From Vitis vinifera (Eukaryota > Streptophyta > Magnoliopsida > Vitales > Vitaceae): 64,000 bases of DNA. Of the stretch, positions 36,651 through 47,689 are shown in pieces. Within the stretch, counting starts at the first letter, position 1; every line of letters starts with the position of its first letter. The position numbers and the translations under genes are program-made. The stretch lies in the NCBI RefSeq assembly GCF_030704535.1, contig NC_081813.1:4239001-4303000 (forward strand). Reading direction: 5' to 3'. Under the pieces are notes generated by a model that worked only from the letters and a program-made list of their open reading frames with translations, ran no database searches and had not been told where the DNA came from.

Positions 36651-37373
36651 CTAAGGCACATTATTGTGCGGTAGCTGCTTGAAATAGGGGTTATATCCTT
36701 GGAATTTATAAGGTCAGAGTTGAATTTGGCCGATCCTTTGACTAATAAATAAGAAACTAGTGGAAGAAACATCGAGGGGGATGAGACTTATGCCTATTAT
36801 AGAAGTCAAGAGTGGTAGTATCCCAACCTATTAGAATGGAAATTCCATGAAGTAGGTTCATATGGGTAATAACAAATCACTTGTTGACTTGAGGTGATTT
36901 ATCAACTCTAATTGTATAAGAGTCTATCCCTATGGTGTAGATAGAATGTATTTTGCATTAATTAAGGTTGAGTGTTTACTCTTAATGAATACCATATTCT
37001 TTATGGATGGTATGTTTAAGTGTAAAACATACTTGATAGATTCACCTATATGAGAATGGAGGTGGGACCGCTTCCTATGAGAACTTAGGCAGGTTCTCTA
37101 GAGCTCTCATGAATATCCAGGCAGGGCGCATGACCTATTTCTGCCAACCCGTTTGTACAGCTCGTAGTGTAGTTGAGAAAACCAATGTGGATAAAAGTCC
37201 CTTGAGTTACATCAAAAAACACTGGTTCATAAAAATTTATTTTCATCGTGTTTTGTGATTCAATACTTTTTTGTCCTAAGATTGATTCATAGCTTTTGGG
37301 CACCAGTACTGATGCATTGGATTCTTTTTTCCTCAAAAAAAAAAAAAAAATCACGTTTATACTCTACGGGGGA

Positions 37374-37962
37374 TTGTAGGAAGAGTATAAATATTTATTT
37401 TATTTTATTTTATTCTATTAGTGTTATATTTTTGGGAAGAATCCTATTGAGAATTATTTTTATTTTATTTTATTCTATTCTATTCTATTAGTCTTATATT
37501 TTTGGGAAGAGTCTTATTGGGATTGTGCTAGTGGAGTCCTATTCCATTTATAAGTAGAATCTTCTTCCACTTTGAGTCATATTCTAATTACAAGTAGAGT
37601 CCCATTGGGACTGTGTTAGTGGCCTATAAAAGCAAGTCACCCCTCACTCTCTAAATATGAATACCAAATTTTTAGAGAATTTTTTCAGAGAGTATTTCAT
37701 ACATCTATCTGGAACTTTTTTTTTAAAATCCGAGTTGTACACATCTCGCTTATTGAATGCACCCAAGGCGAGATCTGGCTATTCAACCCTGGAGGTAGAC
37801 CACCGGTACTCTAGTGCACCGAGTTCATCTTCGAGGAGAGTGGATCTATTTCAAGGACAATCTTTATCACGCCTCAACCAATAAGTTTTTCTTCTTATTA
37901 ATTATGTTCTTTGTTTGTGTCTTTTGGGCTAGTAATTTGTTTCCATACCCTTAAATCCAACA
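37374..37962 (+). repeat. Copia 3' LTR
   Basis: 589 bp. It matches the 5' LTR, with extra TTTTATTCTATTC-type expansion near its start. An A run (about 37336-37350) and a purine tract lie just upstream. Confidence 0.9.
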
Positions 37963-38365
37963 TTGTAAAGAGTGACAAAAATATAAAAATAATAAAATAA
38001 AATCACCTTGACAAAATAGTCGCACATGAAATTTATTGTTATTGTTATTATTATTAAATAAATGAAAGCATTTTGTCTTTCTTTCCATTATGCTTAAAGA
38101 GATGGTCAAGAAGGATCATTTATTACAACTCTTGGAGGAAGAATGTACTCATGCTTTCATTTCATTACCAACATATTTTGATCATTTATTGCAGTTCTTG
38201 GAGCATGAATCTACACATGCTGTCATTTCAGTACCTGCAAATTTACCAATGTTGGATGTGAGAGTAATATACCATTAGAGTAAAAATCTAAAATATTTAT
38301 ATAAAAAATATTTAAAGGGTTTTTCTATATGTTAATCTCAATTTCAATCCAAAGTGCCCTAAATT

Positions 38366-38617
38366 TCTATACAACATTGTTAACATCCTTGTTGAAAACA
38401 TCACTTAGAAGAAAACTTTTCTTTACTTAACCGTATAAATATTATCTATTCTATACAACATTGTTAACATCCTTGTTGAAAACATCACTTAGAAGAAAAC
38501 TTTTCTTTACTTAACCATATAAATATTATCTATTCTATACAACATTGTTAACATCCTTGTTGAAAACATCACTTAGAAGAAAACTTTTCTTTACTTTACC
38601 ATGTAAATATTATCTTC
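38366..38617. repeat. Tandem repeat, 84-bp period, three copies
   Basis: Three consecutive copies start at 38366, 38450 and 38534 with TCTATACAACATTG. Copies 1 and 2 are almost identical, and copy 3 has a few changes near its end. The sequence is present once in unit 1 in diverged form (near 29195), so the expansion is local. Confidence 0.9.
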
Positions 38618-39005
38618 TCTTGATACAAATGGGTTAATGGGTTTAGTTAGAATGGGATCTTATAGCTTTAAAACACGTTTACATTATTAAAAGGAATTCA
38701 TATTTATATAATTCTATAAATTTTTTCTTATATCCAACTTGCAATATCACATTCATCCTTGATGCAAACACAATGTGATTAAACAAACAAATACCATTTA
38801 TAGGATTCAAACAACTTTAATGCCATTTATAACAACTCACACCTAATCATGTACATATTGTTCGTTTCAAGTTAAAAGCGTTTGAAATAAAAATAAAATA
38901 AAATAAAAATAACACCCCTTTACAAAAGTTAGAAGCTTCTTATCCAAGGGATTTGGATATCACACCTTTCCTTGTCAAGAAAAATGTAAAGGATGATGGC
39001 TAAGA

Positions 39006-39266
39006 TTATGTTTTCGTACCTGATACAACATTGTTGCAATTGGAATTAGCACAACCAAGAGTACAATCCAAGGCTGGTTTTGAGAGAGAAGGTGGTTGGC
39101 AGATTTTCAAACATTGACTTATACATTGTTGAATCATTTTACTCTCAAAGCATTCCTCTGCACAATACTTTGAGCAATATGAGCTTTGAGCTTGGACTGT
39201 GCCTCCGATAATCATCATCAACATTATAGTCATTCCCACAAGTTTGTTTGCACCACTTGCCTCCAT
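39006..39266 (-). CDS. Thionin-like cysteine-rich secreted peptide
   Basis: 86 aa. Residues 1-26 are a hydrophobic signal peptide (GMTIMLMMIIGGTVQA) with likely cleavage before QSSYC. The mature part has nine cysteines at 31, 35, 39, 48, 52, 56, 68, 72 and 77, giving CX3CX3C-X8-CX3CX3C-X11-CX3CX4C. The order CLKxC, PP, CxLGCA, C recalls the plant thionin-like family, proteins secreted through the ER and usually linked to defence or reproduction. The family similarity is from memory. The frame ends at TGA/TAA-type stop after GTKT. A donor-like CAG|gtacga (39019) raises the chance that the last residues are in another exon, but the nearest acceptor is only about 45 bases away, too short for a normal plant intron. 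A TATA box lies at 39328-39338. Confidence 0.75.
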   Translation of the reverse strand: MEASGANKLVGMTIMLMMIIGGTVQAQSSYCSKYCAEECFESKMIQQCISQCLKICQPPSLSKPALDCTLGCANSNCNNVVSGTKT

Positions 39267-39327
39267 ATTTGCCCTTCTTTGTTAGCTTGTTTCTTTATTC
39301 TATGATGATTGAAACAAGTCATTCACT

Positions 39328-39338
39328 TATATATATAG
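39328..39338 (-). promoter_or_regulatory. TATA box of the cysteine-rich gene
   Basis: TATATATAAG on the minus strand lies about 62 bases before the ATG. It is preserved as a shorter TATATAAG at 30014-30020 before the mutated sister copy, which supports both gene models. Confidence 0.6.
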
Positions 39339-39511
39339 GCCTCTCAAACCACTAGTTCTTCATGTGAAAGATGTTGACTTTTGTCGTTTGTGAAGAAATA
39401 AAAGGAAAGTTTACCCAAAATTGCATTTTGTTATCAGGAAGGAAATGATAATAATTTCAAAATTAATTTGCATTTAACCCATTTTTATAGGAAAAAAAAT
39501 AACATTTTTAT

Positions 39512-39721
39512 CTCTCTATATATGGAAAATGAATATTAATTTATATTCTATGATTATTCATATTCCATGTTTATTTCAAATAAAAGCAAAATAATTATTA
39601 AAAGTAATGTGACAAACTCTCTATATATGGAAAATGAATATTAATTTATATTCTATGATTATTCATATTCCATGTTTATTTCAAATAAAAGCAAAATAAT
39701 TATTAAAAGTAATGTGACAAA
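39512..39721. repeat. Perfect tandem duplication, 105-bp period
   Basis: 39512-39616 and 39617-39721 look identical by eye, both starting CTCTCTATATATGG and ending GTGACAAA. Such identity suggests a recent event. Confidence 0.9.
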
Positions 39722-39904
39722 GATTAGTCTATAATTAATTGATTTTTTTTTTTTGGGATATATTATGTCCATTTATAAGATCAAAATTAATCCCCATATT
39801 TTGCATCTAATTTATTATAAAAAGTTTTAAATGTTTTCATCAAAACTTTCTATACAAACACACATTTTTCTTTACATATCCAATACCCAAAAATATCCTC
39901 ATCT

Positions 39905-40265
39905 TCAGTCTCATCCCATCAACCTCTCCAAAACACTAATATTTCCCTTCTCAATTTTCCTTCTTTCTTTCCACATCACTAATGTACACTAATATTTCCC
40001 TTCTCAATTTTCCTTCTTTCTTTCCACATCACTAATGTATGATCAGACACCCATCCACCTCTCCAAAACCCTAATATTTTCATTCTTTCTTTTCCATCAC
40101 TAATGTATGGTCAGACACCCATCTACCTCTCCAAAACCCTAATATTTTCCTTTTCCATTTTCCTTCTTTCTTTTCCATCACTAATATATGGTCAGACACT
40201 CATTTGCCTCTCCAAAACCCTAATATTTTCCTTCTTTCTTTCCCCATCACTATTGTATGCTCAGG
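39905..40265. repeat. Pyrimidine-rich tandem repeats
   Basis: About four imperfect copies (48-80 bp) are built from CCTCTCCAAAACCCTAATATT, CCTTCTTTC and CATCACTAATGTATG. Unit 1 lacks this expansion. Confidence 0.8.
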
Positions 40266-40659
40266 CTGTCCATGCCCCTGGTTGGTTTGCTCCCTTTTTT
40301 CAATTTAAATGTTAAAAAAAAAAAATTTGAGGACGAAATGAAAGGAAAGAGAAGAAAAAAGAATGGAAAAAAAAAAGATTTGGATTAAGGTTTGGGATGG
40401 ATAAGTGTGTAGAGGTTGGAGAAGAGGGTAAAATCATTTTATAAGTAAATTTTATTTAAAAAAGAAATAAAAAATGGGTGGATGTAGAAAGTAATGAGAT
40501 AGATGCATTTGACAAATCTCATTTATTATGATTTGGTTGGTATATATATATAATGTCAATTTTATATTTTTAAATCCTTTATTTTCTATATGATTGAGGA
40601 ATATGCCACAAAGAACTTTTACTCTCATTTTCTATATGATTGAGGAATATATGATTTTG

Positions 40660-40930
40660 TTCTTAATATATTTTAGTTGTTTTATATTATTTTCACTTAT
40701 TTTTTAAGGACTGTTTTAAAAAATAATTATACAAACATCTATAATGATTAAAAATAAAAAATTAAATATAAAAATTATTTTAAAATATATTTTAAAATAT
40801 TAAAAATATGTTTAAAATGTTTTAGGTTTTCAAATAGACTTTTGTTTTATAAAATATATTAAAAAAAAAGTTTTTTAAAAAATTGTTTTTCAGAATCATT
40901 TTAAAAAACAATTACCAAACATGCCCTAGT
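40660..40930. mobile_element. MITE, family 1 copy b
   Basis: It shares the TTTTCACTTATTTTTTAAGG core and following AT-rich body with 14507-14893 and 45805-46155. The right end AACAATTACCAAACATG is the inverted form of the family end. The left end is unclear. Confidence 0.5.
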
Positions 40931-41020
40931 TTTTTTACCAAACACACCCTAATTTCTTTGCATATAAAATTTCCTCACTGCGTATATGGGAAAATCTCAT
41001 GCCCATGGAGCACCATGTAT

Positions 41021-41070
41021 TATTATTATTATTATTATTATCATTTTATAATTCTTATTCCTAATAAATG

Positions 41071-41150
<80 letters not shown>
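41021..41150. repeat. Microsatellite cluster (TAT, AT, AG)
   Basis: A TAT run at 41021-41041, an AT run at 41073-41123 and an AG run at 41123-41150 lie close together in an AT-rich stretch. Confidence 0.9.
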
Positions 41151-41154
<4 letters not shown>

Positions 41155-41379
41155 TTTTATTTCCTTTTTTAAATTTATAAATAAATTTAATTTTTGTAAA
41201 CAATACCTAATTGGATTGTGATTGTTAAGACAAAATCTCTTATCACTCTATGAATGTTTTACAAACCATTGCAACCTAAGAATATCCTTTTATATAAAAA
41301 AATGAATATTTTATGGATTCTTTAATTATATGATTTGTTTTTAATTAAGTTACGATATCTCATATTTATGATTAAAAAA

Positions 41380-44300
41380 CCCTATTGCTATTCACAACAC
41401 CATTTTTACTAATCAACATTTTACATTCTTAAACTACCCTCCCTTATTCCTTCTCTCCTCTCTCTCCTCTCTCATCTCCCTTCTCTCCTCCCTAACCTCA
41501 CTTCCCAATTGCACCCCTTTTTGATTGTTTTTTTTTTTTTCCCAACCCCCACCCCCACCCCACCCCACATTTTAGCATTCTTTTTCTTTTATTTTCATCT
41601 TCCTTTTCATCTCTACCTACCACACGTAAACTTTGTTTTTTTTTTCTTTTCATTTCTTTTATTTTTTCACACTCAATTTTTTTTCATATTCTTCTTATAT
41701 CTGAAAACAAAATAATTTCTTTAAATAATAAATTATAAAATGATTTTTTTCACCAAAAGTATATTGTGTAAAATGATTTTATTATATTCAATGTTTTAAT
41801 GTGAAATTCATAACTCAATTTTTTTAAATAAAAATTATTATTAAAATTTTAAAATAAACAATATTTAATTGGAATGATTTTTTAAAAAATATATTTTTTA
41901 TTGTGTTCAATATGATTTTTTTTTTAACCCAAACAAAAATATTGCATATAACTAGAGATAGATTAAGAATATGAGCAATGTAATAATTATTTGTGTATGC
42001 GAAATAAAGACTCATAAAACAAAGTATGTAATCAAGAGCAAAAAAAAAAGGTCAAAACATAGTGGGACTTAAATCCTACATATGTTCAAAAGTCAATAAA
42101 TATAATCAACTAAATACCTTCTTAATGTGTTGAATCATGAACTCAATCAAGGTCTACATTATCTACTGTAGTTGTTCCAAATTGTTTATGTCACTCCTCT
42201 AACCTCGGCTTAATTTGCTCGTCCCAATTGAATACACTGACATCATGATACGAATACCAACTGGGATGAATTCTTGGCATTGGAAAACCTGAAACCATTT
42301 TTACCTATAAAAAAACACAACAATTACAATATCAACAATTAGGGTGTATCTGCGTGTGTGTAAATATAAGAATAAATAAAAGAATTATACATCTATGAAG
42401 TGTCGACCTTACTCCAAATAAACAATTTTAATGACTCTCGTAGGACCTTGTACATCTTTGGTTGCGTTCAAAGGTAAGTATGTCAAATTTTGTGACACAT
42501 AAAAAGAAACACATACAACATTATATGTGTTGGCAATGACCCATGCCATATCCGTCACATCCATCCATTTGGATTCATTTGCATTACCTTCCTAATGTTG
42601 AAGTGAAACAATCCGAATGTATCTGCATATAACCTCAATCGACCATTCATCTCATTTAACAAATCTCTTTTCACAGTGGGTCATTTCTCCTCATCAGAAT
42701 AGATAAAATAAGCAATTGATCTGTACCTGCAATTTCCATCTGCCTTAACATTGTAGTAATCATTAATAAACGGAACAACAAATTTTGGAACTGCATTTAG
42801 GAATGGGAATTTTCTAACATGGCTAGACATTGACCTTGATTGTCGACAACCATGCAATGATCCCATTGATGACCTTTTCTTGCTGCATGATTTTCTAGGA
42901 TACTTCTTTTCTGCATATTCCCAAGCAGATGGATCCCTCTTCATGACATTTTTTTTTCGATCGACCTTTAGTTTGTCGTACAAGTGGTTCCTTGAGATTT
43001 GTCCACTCAGGGTTAACAATTTTTTCCAACTCTTCAATATATCTTCTCTTGACATTACGAGGTTGTTGGATCATTCTATCAAATAATAACTGCAACAACT
43101 TATTTTCCTCATCAGAATCAGGAACACTATCTTTTACAACTTCCATATCAAGTGTTTTCCAAAAGGGGTGAATATCTTGCAACTCAATACTTTTACCATC
43201 CTGCATAAGTGCAAAAAGTTCGTGCACACATGGAAGGCCATGTGTTTTCCTCAAATAACACACGCAAGCTAAGGTATGACTGCGCACCTTTTATGCTCGT
43301 TGACATTCTTCATCTAGCAATTGGATTGCTTTGTGGGTAACATTACCATTCAACCTTCGAAACAAGTGCAACGCTATAACATGAAGAGGGACAGTTCGAG
43401 CCCTTTCCAACTCTCTTTTAATTTTCTCAAGCTACAAATTTATCATTAAGTCAATTTTGGGCCACATCGAGTCAAAACTTGCTATGGATGATCCTAAATA
43501 GCTCTTTAACTCTGCATGTGCACTCTCCACCCTATTATTGACAATAGAAATTAATCAATAAACATATTTTTTTATAATTAATAAACATTACAAATTAAAA
43601 AGATAAAATACCTGTTAGTTGTTAGCTGACCCATATGTAATGCACAATTCGTCCATGCACGAACAAATCTCTCTTTGAAAGGTCCAAGCCATGTCTCATG
43701 CACATATTTCAGCAAACCGAACATATGTGAATAAGCCTCATTCATCTCCCCTAGTTGATCCTCATATTTCTGTTGGGTTTGAGCTTCAACCACTTTATGC
43801 CAACGTCCTTAGGAAAATGTTCCAACATCCTTGTTCTTTACCAAGTTAGTACAATATTTTTCCACATTTTTCCCGATATGATGTTTGCATAAAATATGAT
43901 AAGAATTGGGGAATATGATTTTCAATGCATTGACTAAAGCCAATTCCCTGTCAGTAACTATAGCTTTTGAGAAATCATTTGAATCAATTAAAAGCTTCAA
44001 ATGCTCAAGTTCCCATATGCAACTATCCTCTTTCTCATTTTTGAGAAATACAAATGCAACAAAAAATATTTTCCCTGTTGGCGCAACCCCAACAACTTCA
44101 AATAAGGGCATCAAGTATCGGTTAGTCTTGTAAGTACTATCCATAATCAAAACATATGGATAAACATTCAACAAGTGAATAGATTTTGGATGAGCAAATA
44201 ATATATCACTCACTGTGTTAGTTTCTGCATCTTCTCTATACCGGTGGTGATAACCATGATCAATTAGCAATTTTAGTAGTTGTTGCATCACTGATCGACC

Positions 44301-45647
44301 ATTCTTTTTCTAATCTTTAAGCTTTTGCCTGACATTGTAGACATGTTTCCCACAACTCAAGTTGCTTGGATTCTCCCGCTTGAGGTGATTTAAATTAAGT
44401 CGTTGCTTAACATGACTTTTGGTCATTGTAGCTACTATCTTGAACTTTGCTTCCTTTAATTTACCAACCAATGAATGACCATGAGGATACTTTCCAAGGT
44501 AGTGATTGTGGTTGCCATTAATGACGACTAAAGTCCAATATCCATCATCATGTTCAATACCCTTCAACATAAAGGGACAACGACTAAAGTCCCAGTTCGA
44601 TTTCTAGGCACCACATCGGTTTTTCTATTCTGTTGCAGTCTATAGCCTCCGAATCTCTCGCAACCTATCCATACTTTGCCACTTCCCGAACCATCAACTT
44701 TAGTGGAACGACAAATAATCACAAATATATTTTGTTGTTCTCCAATTTGTTTAACCTCTTCAATCAATTTTTCTCAATCTTTGAATCTTTTATGTATAGT
44801 GAAATGTTTGCCATAATCTATTAGTTGTGATGGAAATTCCTCCACAAAATAGATAAAAAAATTTATTTATATCATGAAGACAATAAAGTTACACAAATTA
44901 TATGAGAATGTATATGACAAAGTTAAAGCATTTAAAAAATTAAAACATGAAGCAATTAGTTAAAATTTGCAAAAAAAATAAATTAAAACATTGAAATTAG
45001 TAAATTTGGTGAAAATTGGAAAAAATGAATCTTGTTTAAATTAATAATTTATGTGGCTACTATAATGTTTTCTTACAAAAAATTAGTAATTTGATAAATA
45101 TTATAAACAAATAAAAGAATTAGAATTTTATAATTATTATAAGCAAAAATTTATGTCACGAATAATTTTCTAACTATTATAAACGAAAAGTAATTTAGTA
45201 ACTATTATAAATAATAATAAAAAAATTGATTTTTTATAATTATTATAAGAAAAAAATTTAGCCCAACCACCACCGTAGGTGGTCGCCGACTTCCATCCTT
45301 GCTCCAAACCCTAATCGTCGTCACCACTGCCACCTCTTAGGATGCCGGAGCCCCACCCAAGTTGCCGAAGCCCCACCTAGATCGTAGTTTTTTTTTTTGA
45401 TAAATATATATTTTTTTATAAAAAAAATGAAAGTTAGAAATCTTACTTGAAAATTGTCATCAGATGATTGAATTTTTTCATTCATTGTATTTTGTATGTG
45501 ATTTGTAACCTTAATCAACTAAAATTTAGGTTCAATATGTTGAGAGAAGGTTAGAGAGAGTTCTTTATTAAAAAGGGTGTATGTGGAAAAAAAAATGACA
45601 AAAAGTGTTACGTTTAGCAAAAGGGATGTTGCGAATAGCAATACCCT
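41380..45647 (-). mobile_element. Mutator-like (MULE) transposon, inactive (4268 bp)
   Basis: The left end CCCTATTGCTATTCACAACA and the inverted right end GGGTATTGCTATTCGCAACA match at 15 of 20 positions, three of the differences being the outermost bases, with weaker similarity for a further 30 or so bases. A 9-bp direct repeat differing at one position flanks it (ATTAAAAAA at 41371-41379, TTTAAAAAA at 45648-45656), the MULE target size. The transposase remnant reads on the minus strand. Because the three outermost bases do not pair, the true end may lie a few bases away. Confidence 0.82.
42385..44814 (-). pseudogene. MULE transposase pseudogene with SWIM finger and OTU protease module
   Basis: From ATG 44814: MANISLYIKDSK, a frameshift near 44770, then a FAR1/WRKY-GCM-like zinc-binding region ending in INGNHNH (about 44520). 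The DDE transposase core follows (44291-43809), with VLIMDSTYKTNRYLMPLFEVV, IVTDRELAL and a conserved Glu region. A SWIM zinc finger comes next (CVCYLRKTHGLPCVHEL, about 43260-43200). The C-terminal part (about 42790-42385) looks like an OTU cysteine protease: KADGNCRYRSIA supplies the DGNC catalytic Cys, MAWVIANTYNVVCV the core strand, and GRHFIDV the catalytic His. In-frame stops (TAG near 44310, TAA near 43808, TGA near 42680, TAA near 42403) and frameshifts make it inactive. Transposase identity is firm; the OTU call is slightly less so. Confidence 0.83.
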
Positions 45648-45804
45648 TTAAAAAACTGCCCAATATGATAATTAATCGTAGATAATTTGGTCATATTTTA
45701 GGGAATATAAATCACTAAATTTTAGGAAAAGCTAAGGTAAGGAACTAGTCTCTCCATACATAAAAATTGTTAAATTTTAGGGGAAAAAAGGTAAAAAAAA
45801 ATTA

Positions 45805-46155
45805 AGATATGTTTGACCACTATTTTTTAAAATAGTTTTTTGTTTTTCAAAAAAAAAAAAATAATCAGGAAAACTCTTTTGATAACCAAAAACTATTTTT
45901 TTTTCCCACAAGAACATAAAATATGATAGTTTCAAAAGTTGTTTTTATGTTATTTTCACTTATTTTATGAGGATTGTTTTAAAAAATAATTATGTGAACA
46001 TTTAACATAATTAAAAATAAAACACTACACATAAAAATTATTTTAAAAACATATTTAAAAATATTAAAAACATTTTTGAAAACATTATAAAAAAGCTTTT
46101 AAAAACGGTTCTCAAAAACTATTTTTTTAGAAAACATTTACCAAATAGGTCCATG
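45805..46155. mobile_element. MITE, family 1 copy c
   Basis: The right end, inverted, reads GGACCTATTTGGTAAATG, resembling the left end GGACCTCTTTGGTAATTG of copy a. The interior TTTTCACTTATTTTATGAGG is shared with copies a and b. It lies about 150 bp outside the MULE, in duplication unit 2. Confidence 0.6.
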
Positions 46156-47689
46156 GCCTCTCTATACTTAATAATTATTAAATTTTAGAAAAAAAAGACT
46201 AAGGTACCGTTGAACTTTTAATCTATATTATTAAAAGAAGTGAAAATAATGAGATAATATAAAATAAATAAAGAGTAAGGCATAAATAAATAAAATCAAC
46301 TTGCTACAATTTGATTATTTGAATTTTTTTGATAGATAATTTTTTGAAACTATAGTTGAAACCTAAATTTTAAGATAAAATCTAGGGTTTTTATTTTGTT
46401 AAAATTAAAATGACTATTTTTTACTAGTAAAACCACTAGAATGATATGATCATGGGGTGTTGATAAAAAGGATAGAGAAGTGAAGGATAGAGGTGCATTT
46501 TCCTCACTTGGCTTGCTTCTATTGGTAGTCTGAAAAGGACAAGATAAGTGCAAAATCTATTAAGCAATGGGCATTGACACAATTTTGAATAAAGCCCTCA
46601 AATCTCATAAAAATTGCATTGAGTACCATAGATCATGATCATCCACATGAGACTATGGGTTATAGAGGCCATACTTGGGGGAGTTTAAGGTGGATATCAT
46701 AGGTTAGAAGATTAATTAACGTCAAACTTATATATCATTATGTTCAACCTTTCTCAAATTCAACTCAAAATCGGGGTTAAAGAATTCTCAATTCTTATAA
46801 TGATAAGAGTTTCAATGGGTTTTCACAGAGTTATAACAAAACTAACTTATAATTAAATCTCTTAATAAATAAAATATATTTTTTAAAATCTATAAAACAT
46901 AAATTGTATCATGAAATAAGTGTTAAAAATTAAATATTTTTTGAGGTTAAAAAATGTTAAAAAAAAAAATACATCATTAGTTATTAATTTGACATAAGTA
47001 ATAACAATATTCAAATTCAAGAGTCAACATTTAAAAATACTTTTAGGTTAAGAGTTTTTTTATCCTTTTTATATTTTTTATATTTTAAATAAATATAATT
47101 TAAAAATAATAAATAAATCATATGTAGTTTTTCATAGGTTTTTTGCACTTTTATTCTATACTAATTCTACTATTTTTAGGTTAATAAATTTTAATCAAAG
47201 TTTGATTCTAACTCATTCAAACCCTGCTTACATCAACCTAAACCTAACCTAGATTAGATAGGTTAACCCATCCACATTGTAGTATGTAAAAATAAGGTCA
47301 GTGTCCTTGAACTCTTCCATTATCGACTCACCCAAAATTCTAATCCATTTTTTAAATTCTTGGTACTCATTTTTCTCTCCTTACTCCAATCATTTTCATT
47401 TCTTTCCCCTCATTCCATTTGGAAGTTTATATTTAAAATGAAATAAAGGTTAAAGAGATGTAAAAAGAATATTCTCACCACTTTGACTTCTCATTTTCCT
47501 GTCTTCCCATTTCCTTCTTCAATTTCTTTTTTTCTTGTTTTGTTTGTTTGTTTTTTAATTATTGTTTTTTTTTCTTTTTTAACTTCATTCTTCTAGGTTT
47601 CTAAATTAAAACATAAAAAGAAAAAGAAAAAAAATGGGTCGCCATGGTTACATGTCCTGCAACTGTTGGTCATGGTAGCCTTTTATTAG

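Larger units (their letters stand above)
32394..37962 (+). mobile_element. Ty1/Copia LTR retrotransposon, inactive (5569 bp)
   Basis: Two direct LTRs (32394-32971 and 37374-37962) start with TGTAGGAAGAG and end with CAACA or TAACA, and are flanked by the 5-bp duplication TTGTA (32389-32393 and 37963-37967). Domain order Gag, protease, integrase, reverse transcriptase, RNase H assigns it to Copia. A purine-rich GGGGGAT precedes the 3' LTR. The usual primer-binding sequence for initiator tRNA-Met is not visible after the 5' LTR. Counting by eye, the LTRs differ at roughly 55-60 positions over about 580 bp (near 10%), so the insertion is old. It lies in unit 2; the equivalent point in unit 1 (about 28768) is empty. 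Confidence 0.93.

Noticed and set aside
38366-38617. CRISPR-like array
   Set aside because: The 84-bp units are contiguous without spacers and the genome is eukaryotic; it is a plain tandem repeat.
40997-41203. 68-aa ORF rich in Ile/Tyr and Ser/Leu
   Set aside because: It is a translation of AT and AG microsatellites.
42895-43287. A free-standing SWIM-finger gene
   Set aside because: It lies inside the MULE, in order with the other transposase blocks, and is broken on both sides; it is part of the pseudogene.
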